A DNA stretch of 64,000 bases from Lysobacter sp. Its GTDB lineage: Bacteria; Pseudomonadota; Gammaproteobacteria; Xanthomonadales; Xanthomonadaceae. Below are positions 1 through 11,100 of this stretch, in pieces. A program made the position numbers and the translations under genes. Position 1 is the stretch's first letter; every line of letters starts with the position of its first letter. The notes beneath the pieces were generated by a model. That model was given only the letters and a program-made list of their open reading frames with translations. It was not told the DNA's origin and searched no databases. The stretch spans positions 62,001-126,000 of the forward strand of contig JABFRN010000001.1 of NCBI GenBank assembly GCA_013141175.1, written 5' to 3'.

Positions 1-406
1 CGTGGGCGTAGCCGCCGCGGCGCTTCCAGCCGATCCACACCGTACCGACGGGTTTGTCGGGCGCACCACCGCCGGGGCCGGCGATGCCGGTGACCGCGAC
101 CGCGATGCTGGCGCCTGCATGCACCAGCGCACCGGACACCATTTCGATCACGGTTTCGCGGCTGACCGCACCGTGCACCTCGAGGGTTTCCGGACGCACG
201 CCGAGCATCGCCTGCTTGGCTTCGTAGCTGTAGGCGACCATGCCGCAGTCGAACCAGTCGGACGAGCCGGCGATATCGGTGACGGTCTTGGCGATCCAGC
301 CGCCGGTGCAGCTTTCGGCGGTGACGAGGGTGTGGCGCGAGGCGCGGAAACGGGCGCCCAGACTTTCGGCGTGTTCGCGAAGTTCGGCGTCGGTGGGAAA
401 CGTCAT
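1..406 (-). CDS. pncC: CinA C-terminal domain / nicotinamide-nucleotide amidohydrolase, partial (3' end beyond window)
   Basis: The first 135 codons of a CinA C-terminal-domain (PncC) protein, reading leftwards out of the window. This family deamidates nicotinamide mononucleotide to nicotinate mononucleotide in pyridine nucleotide salvage. The visible part has the family hallmarks in order: AESCTGG near residues 34-40, a [12 protein letters not shown] block, and [10 protein letters not shown] with the PVGTVW block before the edge. It starts with the domain itself, so it is the stand-alone short form, not the long CinA with a molybdopterin-binding half. The ATG at 404-406 is the only start that leaves the domain intact. 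In many gammaproteobacteria this gene lies next to recA or mutS; mutS is 4.6 kb away here, separated by two accessory genes. Confidence 0.9.
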   Translation of the reverse strand, partial: MTFPTDAELREHAESLGARFRASRHTLVTAESCTGGWIAKTVTDIAGSSDWFDCGMVAYSYEAKQAMLGVRPETLEVHGAVSRETVIEMVSGALVHAGASIAVAVTGIAGPGGGAPDKPVGTVWIGWKRRGGYAH

Positions 407-477
407 GCGGGCGCGGTCCGAGACGGCGCATGCGGAGCGCCCTGTCCGGCATGATAACGGCCAGCGGCGCCGCAAAA

Positions 478-505
478 GCAATGGCCCGCGCATGCGGGCC
501 ATTGC
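478..505 (-). terminator. Rho-independent terminator of the cytochrome-like lipoprotein gene
   Basis: A perfect 12-bp stem (GCAATGGCCCGC / GCGGGCCATTGC) with a 4-base loop lies 24 bases past the stop codon at 530. Read on the minus strand it is followed by TTTT, the usual terminator form. It separates the lipoprotein gene from pncC, which is transcribed the same way. Confidence 0.75.
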
Positions 506-529
506 CGTCACTGTGACCGGTGGAAGCGA

Positions 530-1987
530 CTATTTCTTCTCCACCGCTGGCGCTGCGGATGCCGGCACCGCACCGGTGTCCTGGACCACGCAGTTGCCGT
601 TGCTGTCCGCGCCGAACAGGCTCGGGCAGATATGGCTCACATCCAGCGGATCGGTCTGCGAGAACCCATGGCAACCGAAGCAGTTCGGCGCCCAGGACGT
701 GTCGCCCTGCTGGAAGGTTTCCATGCTCATGTTGGTCAGCTCCAGCGAACCGCGCTGCAGACTGGTCGCATCGCCGGGCACGATCTTGTCGCCGGACTGT
801 TCGTGCACGGTGTACGCCACCGGCGGATTGCCGGAGTCCGCGCCGCCCTTGGTCCAGATCGCGCCGATCAGGGTGTAGTGCTTCCAGACCGCCATCGGAT
901 CGGTGTCGGGAAGCACGGTCAGCATGCCCTGCGGACCGACCAGCTGATCGTTGAGCTGCTGGATGGCCAGCAGATTGGCGGCATTGTCGTTGCCGTTGAT
1001 CGACGTGCCCGGCTGGTTGCCATTGGCGAACTGGCGGCAGATGTTGTTCGGCGCATTGGTCGCTGGCGGCGTGCCCTGGAAGGGGTCGGGCGTATCGAAG
1101 TTGAACTGCGCGCAAGCGGTGTTGGGCGGCCCGGAGGTCGGCTGCGGGTGCGCGGTGAGACATTGCGCTGCGTCGCTGCTGGCGAAGGCCCAGCCATTGG
1201 CCGGGGCGGCGCTGGTGCCATCGCACAGCGGAGCATTGTCCTTGTGCTCGAACGTGGCCCAGATCATCTCCGGATGCTTCGACGTCCAGTTGGCGATATG
1301 GAAACCCACCACGCCCAGCGTTACCGGCGTGGTGCTGCCGGGCAGCGTGGCTTGCATCGTGTAGTAGGTGGGATCGGGCTTCGGCAGGATCATCCACGAG
1401 ACCTTGATTTCGAAGGTGCCTTCGGTGAAGCCTTTCTGGGTGGCCTGGCACTCGGCGCGCGAATACCAGATGTTGTAGCGCAGGATGTTGCCGTTCCGGT
1501 CGTACAGCGCGTTGCCGTCGGCCTGCGCGTCCTCGAAGTCCTGTGGTTTGTCGGCACGCATCGCGAGCATCTTCGCGGCGCTGGCGCGGCCGAGCATTTC
1601 GGGCAGCGAGCATTGCCCGCCTGAAACGTTGGGATTGTGCAGGCGGTTGGTCTCGAACACGCGTTCGCCGGCCATGGTCGGCGACGGGGATACTTCGGCG
1701 AGAAACCACTGCCACGAGAACTGGTAGAAATCGCAGAAGGATTCCGTGGCCGCGACCTCCAGCGGTGGATTCGGATTGCTGATCCAGCTGCCATTGGCCT
1801 GGCAGACGGAGGCATCGGCTTTCGGCGGTGCGACGGCCAGTTCGGGCTTCGCCGCAGGCTCTTCCGGTTTGGCGCCGCAGCCCGACAAGGCGAAGCCCAG
1901 CATGATCGTGGCGGCAAGCGCATGAGGGGCATGACGACTGCGGATGTCTCGGGTGGTACTGGACTGATTGAACAAACGTCTGGACAT
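530..1987 (-). CDS. Putative cytochrome c-like lipoprotein, unknown function
   Basis: A 485-residue protein of a family I cannot name. The N-terminus has a basic stretch, a hydrophobic segment and a lipobox (ALSGC, Cys37), so it should be a lipoprotein exported to the periplasmic face. Near the C-terminus a single CFGCH motif (residues 436-440) fits covalent haem c attachment, with a later Cys pair that could form a disulfide. The middle is rich in Trp, Asn, Pro and Cys and has no repeats. The gene has its own terminator (478-505) and follows a TonB receptor gene on the same strand, but a terminator at 2194-2226 lies between them, so they are probably separate units. An axial Met is not obvious, so haem binding is an inference from one motif. 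Confidence 0.6.
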   Translation of the reverse strand: MSRRLFNQSSTTRDIRSRHAPHALAATIMLGFALSGCGAKPEEPAAKPELAVAPPKADASVCQANGSWISNPNPPLEVAATESFCDFYQFSWQWFLAEVSPSPTMAGERVFETNRLHNPNVSGGQCSLPEMLGRASAAKMLAMRADKPQDFEDAQADGNALYDRNGNILRYNIWYSRAECQATQKGFTEGTFEIKVSWMILPKPDPTYYTMQATLPGSTTPVTLGVVGFHIANWTSKHPEMIWATFEHKDNAPLCDGTSAAPANGWAFASSDAAQCLTAHPQPTSGPPNTACAQFNFDTPDPFQGTPPATNAPNNICRQFANGNQPGTSINGNDNAANLLAIQQLNDQLVGPQGMLTVLPDTDPMAVWKHYTLIGAIWTKGGADSGNPPVAYTVHEQSGDKIVPGDATSLQRGSLELTNMSMETFQQGDTSWAPNCFGCHGFSQTDPLDVSHICPSLFGADSNGNCVVQDTGAVPASAAPAVEKK

Positions 1988-2193
1988 CGAACATTCTCCT
2001 TGGCTACGAGCCGTGTCTTCGGAACCCCGGCTGCCCGGAATTCCGTGCTTTTCGAGCGCAAGGCGGATCGCGTACGGATCCGGCGCTCGAATTCCCGCAC
2101 TGCGGACACGGTCGAGACCGCGCCGGCAGCGAATCGATTCCTGTGGAATTCCCCGCGCCGAGCATGCGCGCGTCGTCAGGCAGCCGCAACCTG

Positions 2194-2226
2194 CAAAAAC
2201 AGACGGCCCGCGCGAGGCGGGCCGTC
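2194..2226 (-). terminator. Rho-independent terminator after the TonB-dependent receptor gene
   Basis: A 10-bp perfect stem (GACGGCCCGC / GCGGGCCGTC) with a 5-base loop begins 27 bases past the receptor's stop codon. On the minus strand it is followed by TGTTTTTG. It would end receptor transcription before the lipoprotein gene. Confidence 0.8.
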
Positions 2227-2252
2227 GTCTTGCTGCGAACGGGTTTCGGGGA

Positions 2253-4763
2253 TCAGTAGCGGAGGCGCAACGTCAGGCCATAGGTTCGCGGCGCACCTAG
2301 GAACGCATTCCAGGTACCGGTCTGCAGCGGCGCATCGATCGCGACCTGGTAGTACTCGGCATCGGTGATGTTCTGCGACCACAGTTCGACGTTCCAGCGG
2401 TCGTTGCGCGAACCGATGGTGAAACGCGCATTGCCCAGTACATAGGCGTCCTGCTGCTTCTGCGGATCCAGATCGGAGCCGGTGTTGTAGTCGGACATGT
2501 ACTTCGCACCGAGGTGCGCACCTGCTTTCAGACTGCCGCCGATCCGCCAGTCGTAGCCGACCGAACCGGTGACGGACCATTTCGGAGCGAAGCTCGTACG
2601 GCTGCCCGGCAGCAAGGCCAGATCGGTATCGGGCAACAGGTCGTTGCCGTACTTGGTATCGGCATAGGTCAGGCCGCTCTGCACCATCCAGCCCCCGGTC
2701 TGCCAGAGCAGTTCGGCGTCGAGGCCCTGCGAAGTCACCTTCGGGACCGAACGCACCACGAAGCTGGTACCGAGGAAGCTGTTGAGCTGGAAGTCGGAAT
2801 ACTCCTGATGGAACAGCGTGGCATTGAGCAGCAGGTTGCCGCCGAGCCATGTGGTCTTCGTGCCCAGCTCGTAGCTGTTGACGAACTCGGCCGGGAACGA
2901 GGTGTCGTTCACCGGGACGATGCCCGAAGTGCCGCTGGACAGCCCGGTGTTCGACTGCACGCGATCGAGGTTGAAGCCACCGGCCTTGTAGCCGCGTGCG
3001 GCCGAGAAATAGCCCATGACGTGCTCGTTGAAGCGATAGGCCGCCTTGAACGTGCCGGACCATTCCTTCTCGTCCCGGCTCTGATCGGTGCTGCGGCCGT
3101 TGTGACGGACGTTGGTCCACGGCAGGCAGGCGAACCCGACCACCTGCGGTGCCGCTGCCGAAGCCTGCGCCACGCTCAGTCCGCGGGCGACCAGCGCGGC
3201 CACGACCTGCGCCGGATTGCCCAGCATCGCCGCGCAGCCGAGGCCGCCGTTCGGATTGCTGTAACGCGACGCCAGTTCTTTCTTCTCGCGGGTGTAGCGC
3301 AGACCGACGGTCAGGTCGAGCGCATCGGTGGCGTGCCAGGTGTTGTTGGTGAACAGACCGATGCTCTTGGACTCCTGCTGGTAACGGTCGGCGGCGGCAT
3401 GGCCGGCGAACACGGTGCCGAACGGCCGGCCCGAGGCCTGCGACAGGAACAGCGGCGCGGTGGGGCTGGCGCCCAGCGCCGGATTGATCCGCGAGAGCAG
3501 CGCGATCGACAGATAGGGCTCATACGCCGAGCCGACACGGTACGCCTCGTTGCGGGTCAGGCTTTCGTCCGCATAGAAAGCGCCGACCAGCCAGTCGAGC
3601 TTGTCGGTGGCGCCGGTCAGCCGGATTTCCTGACTGAAGGTGTCGAAGCCGGTGTAATTGTCGCCCTTGGTCGGATTGCGGTACAGCAGGTCCGCAGTGC
3701 TGTAATCGAAGTCGATGCCGTTGGTGGATTCCCACTTGCGCTGCGCGGTGATCGAAGTGAGCGTCGCGCCGCCGAACCACGGCGTCTGCCAGTCGACCTG
3801 GCCGCTGACGCCCTGGTCCTTGATGTATTGCGCGGTGCTGCGGTTGGACCACGCATGGCGACTGAACGGATCGGCGACGGGGATGACGCCGGTATCGGGC
3901 GACAGCGCATCGAGGATCGCGGCAGTGGGGCCGCGGATGATGGTCACGCTGCCGCAGCAGTTCTCGTCGCGGTTGCTGAAATCGCCGCTCAGCAGGATAT
4001 CGAGCGTATCGGACGGTTCGAGCAGCAACTGGCCGCGGAACGTGTGGAAGTTCTGATCCTGATCCTGCTTGTCCGTGCGCGGGCCGGCGCCGGTGTGCAC
4101 ATCCAGATAACCATCGCGCTTGCGCTTGGCTGCATAGATGCGGAAAGCGGCCATGTCGTTGATGGCATCGTTGTACGAGCCGGATACGCCGAATGCGCCG
4201 TAACTGCCGACGGTGACCTCGGCCTCGGCGCGCTGCTGGTAACCCGGGCGCTTGGTGATCACGTTGATGACGCCGGCCGAGGTGTTCTTGCCGAACAGCG
4301 TGCCCTGCGGGCCCTTCAGCACTTCGATGCGTTCGAGTTCACCCAGATCGGTGAAGCCGACACCGTTGCGCGGGCGGTACACGCCATCGATGACGATGCC
4401 GACCGATGATTCCAGACCGGCGTTGTCGCCGACCGTACCGACGCCGCGGATGCGTGCGACGGTCTGCGACTCGCTTTGGGTGCTGGTCACGGTCAGACCG
4501 GGAACGATGTGCTGCAGATCCTTGATATCGCGAACGCCGTTTTCTTCCAGCATCTGCTCCGAAAGCGCCGTCACCACGACCGGGACGTCCTGCAGCGCTT
4601 CCTCGCGCTTCTGTGCAGTCACCGTGATCTGGTCGAGCGTCGTTGCCTCTTCCTCTCCCGGACCGGCATCCTGGGCCAGCGCGAGCGGCGCCTGGACCAG
4701 ACCGATGAGCGCGAGCAGCAGCGCCCGGGTGAGTGTTGAATGTTGCGGTGCACGATAAGCCAT
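2253..4763 (-). CDS. TonB-dependent outer membrane receptor
   Basis: An 836-residue TonB-dependent receptor. Residues 1-30 are a signal peptide ending ALALA-Q, followed by a TonB-box-like stretch DQITVTA at about 44-50. Next comes the plug domain, with DVPVVVTALS, RGVGT, VIDGVY and the LERIEVLKGPQGTLFGKN signature. A 22-strand-type beta-barrel follows, ending in LRLRY with an aromatic last residue. It belongs to the large group close to FecA/OMR receptors found in xanthomonads and sphingomonads, many of which import sugars, aromatics or siderophores; the substrate cannot be read here. The ATG at 4763 is chosen because it starts the signal peptide and has a GGGGG ribosome site. The longer reading frame from 4841 adds 26 residues that spoil the signal peptide. 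Confidence 0.92.
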   Translation of the reverse strand: MAYRAPQHSTLTRALLLALIGLVQAPLALAQDAGPGEEEATTLDQITVTAQKREEALQDVPVVVTALSEQMLEENGVRDIKDLQHIVPGLTVTSTQSESQTVARIRGVGTVGDNAGLESSVGIVIDGVYRPRNGVGFTDLGELERIEVLKGPQGTLFGKNTSAGVINVITKRPGYQQRAEAEVTVGSYGAFGVSGSYNDAINDMAAFRIYAAKRKRDGYLDVHTGAGPRTDKQDQDQNFHTFRGQLLLEPSDTLDILLSGDFSNRDENCCGSVTIIRGPTAAILDALSPDTGVIPVADPFSRHAWSNRSTAQYIKDQGVSGQVDWQTPWFGGATLTSITAQRKWESTNGIDFDYSTADLLYRNPTKGDNYTGFDTFSQEIRLTGATDKLDWLVGAFYADESLTRNEAYRVGSAYEPYLSIALLSRINPALGASPTAPLFLSQASGRPFGTVFAGHAAADRYQQESKSIGLFTNNTWHATDALDLTVGLRYTREKKELASRYSNPNGGLGCAAMLGNPAQVVAALVARGLSVAQASAAAPQVVGFACLPWTNVRHNGRSTDQSRDEKEWSGTFKAAYRFNEHVMGYFSAARGYKAGGFNLDRVQSNTGLSSGTSGIVPVNDTSFPAEFVNSYELGTKTTWLGGNLLLNATLFHQEYSDFQLNSFLGTSFVVRSVPKVTSQGLDAELLWQTGGWMVQSGLTYADTKYGNDLLPDTDLALLPGSRTSFAPKWSVTGSVGYDWRIGGSLKAGAHLGAKYMSDYNTGSDLDPQKQQDAYVLGNARFTIGSRNDRWNVELWSQNITDAEYYQVAIDAPLQTGTWNAFLGAPRTYGLTLRLRY

Positions 4764-5028
4764 GTATTCCCCCTCGCCATGTGTCGTTGAATTCGTAATC
4801 GTTACGTGATCGTTGATCGACCATCGGCGGAACGCGTCCAAGCGTATTGGATGTCAGGGCAAAGGCGACCTCCCGGGCGACCCCCACGCAGACCAAGCCA
4901 AGGCTTGTCCATCTATGCCATTGTTGAATTGACAACCGCGTGGCGACGGTATCACAGCTTTCCGCCACTGTAAGCATGACCGAACGCAGGGGGGGCGGGC
5001 GCTGGCATACTAGTCGCTCTGCCCTCCG

Positions 5029-7698
5029 GTGCACGACGCGCGCCCGGGCCCCGACTGCAGTTTTCCCGTGCCCGACCCCACTTCCATTCCCGCATCTCCG
5101 GTGCGCATCGCCAGCGACCAGCACACTCCGCTCATGCGCCAGTTCTTCGCCGCCAAGGCGGAGCATCCGGATGTGCTGCTGTTTTTCCGGATGGGCGATT
5201 TCTACGAAATGTTCTACGACGATGCGCGCAAGGCCGCGCGTCTGCTCGACATCACTTTGACGCAGCGCGGCAATTCTGCCGGTCAGCCCATTCCGATGGC
5301 CGGCGTGCCGGTGCATGCGTACGAAGGCTACCTCGCGCGTCTGGTCGCGCTGGGCGAGTCGGTCGCGATCTGCGAACAGATCGGCGACCCGGCGCTGGCG
5401 AAAGGTCTGGTCGAACGCAAGGTCGTGCGCATCGTCACGCCGGGCACGGTCACCGATGAAGCGCTGCTGCAGGATCGCCGCGATACGCTGCTGATGGCCG
5501 TATCGCGCGGAAAAAACGGCTACGGACTTGCATGGGCGGATCTTGCCGGTGGACGTTTCCTGGTCAATGAAGTGAACAGCGAGGACATGCTGGAAGCCGA
5601 ACTCGCGCGTCTCGATCCCGCCGAGCTGCTGATCCCCGATGAAGACGGCTGGCCGCTATCGCTGACCACCCGTCACGGCATCCGCCGCCGTGCGCCATGG
5701 CTGTTCGACACCGACAGCGGACGCCGGCAGTTGCTGAAATTTTTCAACCTGTTCGATCTCACCGGCTTCGGTATCGACAACAAACCGTTGGCCATCGCGG
5801 CAGCAGGCGCACTGCTCGGTTACGTCGAAGAAACCCAGAAGCAGCGGCTGCCGCATCTCACCGCGATCCGCCTCGAAACCAGCGACGGCGCGATCGCGAT
5901 GAATGCAGCGACGCGGCGCCATCTCGAACTCGACACCCGCGTCGATGGGGATACCCGGCACACCCTGCTCGGCGTGCTCGACAGCACCATCACCCCGATG
6001 GGCGGACGTCTGCTGCGGCGCTGGCTGCACCGCCCGCTGCGCGACCGCCGGATCGTGAGCGAACGCCATGACGCAGTGCAGCAGCTGTTTGCGCAGCGCG
6101 CGGACACCAGCGTGCGCGAGGCATTTCGCGGCCTGGGCGATATCGAACGCATTCTGTCCCGGGTGGCCCTTCGCAGCGCGCGCCCGCGCGACCTCTCCAC
6201 CCTGCGCGACGCCCTGCTGCTGATGCCCAAAGTGCGCGACGCGCTGTCGGGCATCGATTCGCCGCGACTGCAGGCGCTGTGCGCCGAACTGGGCGAACAC
6301 GACGCGCAGGCGGCGTGGATGGCCAGCGCGATCGTGCCGCAGCCGCCGGTGCTGGCCCGCGACGGCGGCGTGATCGCCGAAGGCTACGACGCCGAACTGG
6401 ACGAACTGCGCATGCTGAGCACGCATGCCGACCAGTTCCTGATCGATCTGGAAGCGCGCGAACGCGCGAGCAGCGGCATCGCCACGCTGAAGGTCGGCTA
6501 CAACCGCGTCCACGGCTACTTCATCGAGATCAGCAAAGGCCAGGCCGACAAGGCGCCTGTCCACTACACGCGCCGGCAGACGCTGACCGGCGCCGAGCGC
6601 TACATCACCGAAGAGCTGAAACAGTTCGAAGACAAGGTGCTGTCGGCGAAAGACCGCTCGCTCACGCGCGAAAAGCTGCTGTATGAAGGCATCCTCGACG
6701 AGCTGAATCGCGACCTCGAACCATTGAAGCGCGCAGCGGGTGCACTGAGCGAACTCGATGTGCTCGCCTGTTTCGCCGAGCGCGCGCGTGAACTCGACTG
6801 GTCGCAGCCGCAGTTGGTCGAAGACGCACGCCTGCACATCGAACGCGGCCGTCACCCGGTCGTCGAAGCGGTGCGCGACGAACCATTCGAACCGAACGAT
6901 CTGTCGCTCAACGGCGACGACGGCAGCGCGGCACGGCGCATGCTGGTGATCACCGGCCCGAACATGGGCGGCAAATCCACCTACATGCGCCAGAACGCGC
7001 TGATCGTGCTGCTCGCGCACATCGGCAGCTTCGTGCCCGCGTCGAAAGCGCAGATCGGCCCGATCGACCGCATCCTCACCCGCATCGGCGCGGGCGACGA
7101 TCTCGCGCGCGGGCAATCGACCTTCATGGTCGAGATGAGCGAAACCAGCTACATCCTGCATCACGCCACCGCGCAGTCGCTGGTGCTGATGGACGAAATC
7201 GGCCGCGGCACCTCGACCTACGACGGTCTCGCGCTGGCCGAAGCCTGCGCGAAGCATCTGGCCGCGACCAATCGCGCCTACACGCTGTTCGCCACGCATT
7301 ATTTCGAACTCACCGCCCTCGCCCAACCCGGCAGCGGTATCGCCAACGTGCATCTGGACGCGGTGGAGCACCACGACCAACACGGCGGCGACACCCTGGT
7401 GTTCATGCACGCGGTGAAAGACGGCCCCGCCGACCGCAGCTTCGGCCTGCAGGTCGCAGCGCTGGCCGGCCTGCCGAAGAGCGTCGTGCGCGAAGCGCGC
7501 GGGCGACTGGCGGAACTGGAACAGCGGCGCAGCGATCCCGCACCGGTGCTCACCCCGCAGGCATTGGATGCATCGCAGCAGATCGGTTTGTTCGCGTCGT
7601 CGTCCGCTGCGCTGGATGCGCTGGCGGCGATCGATCCCGACGAACTCACCCCGAAGCAGGCGCTGGAGGCGCTGTATCGGTTGAAGGCATTGGAGTGA
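5029..7698 (+). CDS. mutS: DNA mismatch repair protein MutS
   Basis: MutS recognises mismatches and small loops and recruits MutL through ATP-driven clamp formation. The mismatch-wedge motif F-Y-E is at residues 58-60 (RMGDFYEMF). The lever and clamp domains follow, and the C-terminal ATPase has the Walker [10 protein letters not shown] near residue 644, then [11 protein letters not shown], the Walker [17 protein letters not shown] and the FATHYFELT switch. The last part ends in the helical dimerisation region [17 protein letters not shown]. The start is uncertain: GTG codons at 5029, 5068 and 5101 are all in frame and none has a good ribosome site. The ATG at 5134 would cut the conserved HTPLMRQ segment and is unlikely. 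It is divergent from the receptor gene, with about 265 bases between them. Confidence 0.97.
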   Translation: MHDARPGPDCSFPVPDPTSIPASPVRIASDQHTPLMRQFFAAKAEHPDVLLFFRMGDFYEMFYDDARKAARLLDITLTQRGNSAGQPIPMAGVPVHAYEGYLARLVALGESVAICEQIGDPALAKGLVERKVVRIVTPGTVTDEALLQDRRDTLLMAVSRGKNGYGLAWADLAGGRFLVNEVNSEDMLEAELARLDPAELLIPDEDGWPLSLTTRHGIRRRAPWLFDTDSGRRQLLKFFNLFDLTGFGIDNKPLAIAAAGALLGYVEETQKQRLPHLTAIRLETSDGAIAMNAATRRHLELDTRVDGDTRHTLLGVLDSTITPMGGRLLRRWLHRPLRDRRIVSERHDAVQQLFAQRADTSVREAFRGLGDIERILSRVALRSARPRDLSTLRDALLLMPKVRDALSGIDSPRLQALCAELGEHDAQAAWMASAIVPQPPVLARDGGVIAEGYDAELDELRMLSTHADQFLIDLEARERASSGIATLKVGYNRVHGYFIEISKGQADKAPVHYTRRQTLTGAERYITEELKQFEDKVLSAKDRSLTREKLLYEGILDELNRDLEPLKRAAGALSELDVLACFAERARELDWSQPQLVEDARLHIERGRHPVVEAVRDEPFEPNDLSLNGDDGSAARRMLVITGPNMGGKSTYMRQNALIVLLAHIGSFVPASKAQIGPIDRILTRIGAGDDLARGQSTFMVEMSETSYILHHATAQSLVLMDEIGRGTSTYDGLALAEACAKHLAATNRAYTLFATHYFELTALAQPGSGIANVHLDAVEHHDQHGGDTLVFMHAVKDGPADRSFGLQVAALAGLPKSVVREARGRLAELEQRRSDPAPVLTPQALDASQQIGLFASSSAALDALAAIDPDELTPKQALEALYRLKALE

Positions 7699-7757
7699 TG
7701 CTTTCGCAGGGTGTATCCAGCCATACGGCTGTAGAACACCAGGCCCGACGAAAGCGG

Positions 7758-7779
7758 TCGGCGCTGAAGCGCCTCCTAC
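7758..7779 (-). repeat. GTAGGAG-type REP-like hairpin repeat, single copy
   Basis: Read on the minus strand this starts GTAGGAGGCGCTTCAGCGCC and ends CGA. It is a short hairpin flanked by GTAGGAG and CGA, the same plan as the pair at 59907-59971. The copies share flanks and differ in the stem. Confidence 0.6.
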
Positions 7780-8018
7780 AGGCGCCGGGCGTCACCTACA
7801 GGACCAATACCCTGTCATCCCGAACGCCCGCACAGCGGGCGGAGGGACCTGCTGTTCGCGCGCCACAACATGCCGGATTGAAACATCGTGTTGTGGCGAC
7901 AGCTGCAACTCATTGGTCAAAAAAGCGATTTTCGTCCATCACCGGAAACGCGACAGCGGTTTTCGGAGGTGGGCTTGTGACCATTCGTAGCCCTGCAGCG
8001 GGCATTCACCCTCCCCGG

Positions 8019-8048
8019 CCCTCCCCTTCGCTGCGCGAAAAGGGAGGG
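8019..8048. repeat. Intergenic hairpin (CCCTCCCC / GGGAGGG)
   Basis: CCCTCCCCTTCGC is followed after two or three bases by a near-exact reverse complement, GCGAAAAGGGAGGG, with one bulged base. Similar elements are common between genes in xanthomonads. There is no poly-T tail in either direction, so I treat it as a repeat, not a terminator. Confidence 0.5.
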
Positions 8049-8188
8049 AGAACAGCGGCGGCATCGCGCAGGTTTGTTGTGCTGCGACGGGCCTTGGAGG
8101 TGCGGGCACGCACAGTACCGCTGCCCGATGCGTCTCAAGGCGCACCACTCCGCTCCATTACACTCTGCCGGCTGACAGGAGAGCATGC

Positions 8189-11100
8189 GTGACCATCGGA
8201 ATCTTCATCGCAGGATTGTTGTTCGGCGTCTTTTTGACGGTCTGGCTGCGGCGCACCCCGAGCGAGGCCGCAACACCGGACGCGACCGCAAACTCCACAA
8301 CGACCGAAGCCGCGCTGCCGGCGCCGGATGCCGCTGCGCCGGAAGAAACACCGCGCGATCGCCTGTACCGGCTGCGGGGCGAGATCGAGGCGGACGACGA
8401 GCGCGTCAAGCGGCCGGAGGATCTGCTGCAGTTGCCGCAGTTCCGCGAGGGCGTGGCGCTGTTGACGGGGAATGCCTTCGATGCGAAAGCGGTGCTGGAT
8501 CAGCTGGAAAGCGACAGCGGCGCGCTGGGTTGCATGATCTATGTGGCGCTGCGCGAACGCGCCGATATCGATGCCGCCGCTGCGCTGGCGGCCACGCCGC
8601 CGCCGGGCTGGTATCAACTGCGCTTCATGATCGATTACCTGCAGTCGCGTGAGGACGCCACCGCCCTGCCCGGGCTGCTGCGGCACCTGCGCCAATGGTG
8701 GTACGAGCAGCCGCCGCTGCGGCAGCGGCTGCGCGAGTATCTGCAGTGGGCGGGCGCGCATCCGCCGGGCAGCGTCGGGACGATGACCCTGGACACGCTG
8801 CAGGAATACGAGCTGGAGCAACTGGCCGAGGGCCTGAAGTCGTTCGCCGAACCGGTGCTGGCGCCGTATCTCGCGCAGGTGACGGACGAAGTGGCGCGGC
8901 GGCGCGAGCGGCGCACGCTGGGTGGCGTGGGCCGGCTGTGGACGCCGCCGCAAAACACGAGCGGCGGCATCGTCGATCACCCGGAACTCGATCGCCAGAT
9001 CGCGCAACTGTACGAATTGCTGCAGGCCACGCCGCCGGTGTCGGTGCTGATTTCCGGCGAACAGGGCGTTGGCAAATCGGTGCTGGTCGATCGTCTGTTC
9101 GCGCGCCTGCAGACTGAAGGCTGGCTGCTGTTCGAAGCCTCCGCCGCCGAAGTGCTGGCGGGACAGAAATACATCGGCGAACTGGAAGAGCGCGTGCGCG
9201 AGATGCTGACTGCGCTCGACCGTCCGCGTGCGCTGTGGCGGGTGCAGGATTTCTACGACCTGCTGCACAAGGGCGGGCACAGCCAGGACCCGCGCGGCAT
9301 TCTCGACATGCTGTTGCCGGCGCTGGAACGCGGCCAGGTGCGGATGATCGGCGAACTGTCGCCGGCGCAGCTCGCGCAGCTGCTGATCGCGCGTCCGACG
9401 CTGCGACATCTGGTGAAGACCGTGGCCCTGCTGTCGCCCGACACCGACGGCATGCGTACATTGCTGTCGCGCTGGAGTGCCACGCGCGAAGCGGAACTGG
9501 GCACGCCGGTGATCGATGCGCGTGCGCTGGACGAAGCGCAGCGCATGGCCGCGCAGTTCTTCCCCGAGCAGCGCGAACCTGGACGCACGCTGCGTCTGCT
9601 CGAAGAGAGCCTGCGCGTCGCGTGCAGCGCGGACGCGCGCGAGCTGCCGTTGACCACGGATGCGCTGCTGCGCGGCATCGCGCGGCGCAGCGGTCTGCCG
9701 CTGGATGTGATCGACGACAGCAAGAGTCTCGACCTCGATACGCTGCGCGCGTTCTTCCGCAAGCGCGTGATCGGTCAGGACGAAGCGGTGGAATGCCTGG
9801 TCGACCGCATCGCGATGCTCAAGGCCGGGCTGATCGACAGCAGTCGGCCGATCGGCGTGTTCCTGTTCGCCGGCCCCACCGGCACCGGCAAGACCGAACT
9901 GGCGAAGACGCTGGGCGAATTGCTGTTCGGCAGCAGCGAACGCCTGCTGCGTCTGGACATGAGCGAATTCCAGTCCGAAGACGCCGCGTGGCGGCTCACC
10001 GACGTATCGAACGACGGCAGCACGCGCTCGCTGGTCGCGCGCATCCGCGAGCAGCCGTTCTCGGTGGTGCTGCTGGACGAATTCGAAAAAGCGCACCCGC
10101 GCGTGTGGGACATGTTCCTGCAGGTGTTCGACGACGGCCGCCTGAGCGACCGCAACGGCAACGTCGCCGATTTCCGCCACAGCATCATCATCCTCACCAG
10201 CAACGCCGGCTCCACCTTGAGCCGCAGCGCCGGCCCGGGATTCACCTCGGCCGCCGGCGGTTATTCGCGCGGCGCGGTCGAGAAGGCACTGTTCGAAACC
10301 TTCCGTCGCGAGTTCCTCAACCGCCTCGATCGCATCGTGCTGTTCACGCCGCTGGACCGCGCGCTGATGCGCGACATCCTGCACAAGGAACTGCAGCGCG
10401 CGATGGGCCGTCGCGGGCTGCGGAATCGCGACTGGGCGGTGGAATGGGAACCGTCGGCGATCGAATTCCTGCTCGACCGCGGCTTCACCCCGGACCTCGG
10501 CGCACGTCCGCTGCGCCGCGCGATCGAACAGCATCTGCTCGCGCCGCTGGCGCGCAGCATCGTCGAGCACCGCACGCCGCAGGGCGACCAGTTCCTGTTC
10601 GTGCGCAGCGCGGGCGATCGTCTGGACGTGGAGTTCATCGACCCCGACCGCACGGCCATGGATGCCGCATCCGCGTCCTCCGGCACTACGGCCTTTGCGC
10701 GCGGGGATCTCGATGCGCAGGATCTGCGCGATCTGATCTACACGCCCGAAAGCTCGGCGGCCCATCTCATCGCGCTGCACGCGCATCTGCAGCGACGCGC
10801 CGAAGCGGTCGCCGCCGCTTCGTGGCAGCAGGCCCGCGATGCCGATTTCGCGGCGATGAACGATCGCGAGTTCTGGTCGCGCGCGGAGCGCTTCGACGTG
10901 CTGGACCGCATCGAACGCCGCGACCGCATCCAAAGCGCGCTCGAAACCGCGCAGCGGCTCGACGAACGCCTCGCCCGCGACGGCGCCAATTCCGTTGTCA
11001 TCGCACGGTATGCGCAGTTGCTCTGGCTGTTGGAGCACGCGATCACGGCGGTGGAAGATCGCGAGCCGCAGGATGCGGTCTGCGTCGTCGCCGCGAGCGC

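Larger units (their letters stand above)
7699..8188. other. Intergenic region carrying dispersed hairpin repeats
   Basis: About 490 bases between mutS and the Clp-like gene. I find no convincing coding sequence; the open frame across it has no family features. It holds a copy of the GTAGGAG hairpin repeat (7758-7779) and a purine/pyrimidine hairpin (8019-8048). A ribosome site AGGAGA just before 8189 serves the next gene. Confidence 0.6.

Noticed and set aside
2514-4409. 631-residue plus-strand frame opposite the TonB receptor
   Set aside because: Shadow frame, low complexity, no domain features.
4794-4806. CGTAA-TCG-TTACG dyad before the TonB receptor
   Set aside because: Short, lies 31 bases before the start codon, and does not match a Fur box or another known operator; could be chance.
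7695-8192. 165-residue plus-strand frame between mutS and the Clp-like gene
   Set aside because: It spans two hairpin repeats and begins inside the mutS stop region; not a plausible gene.
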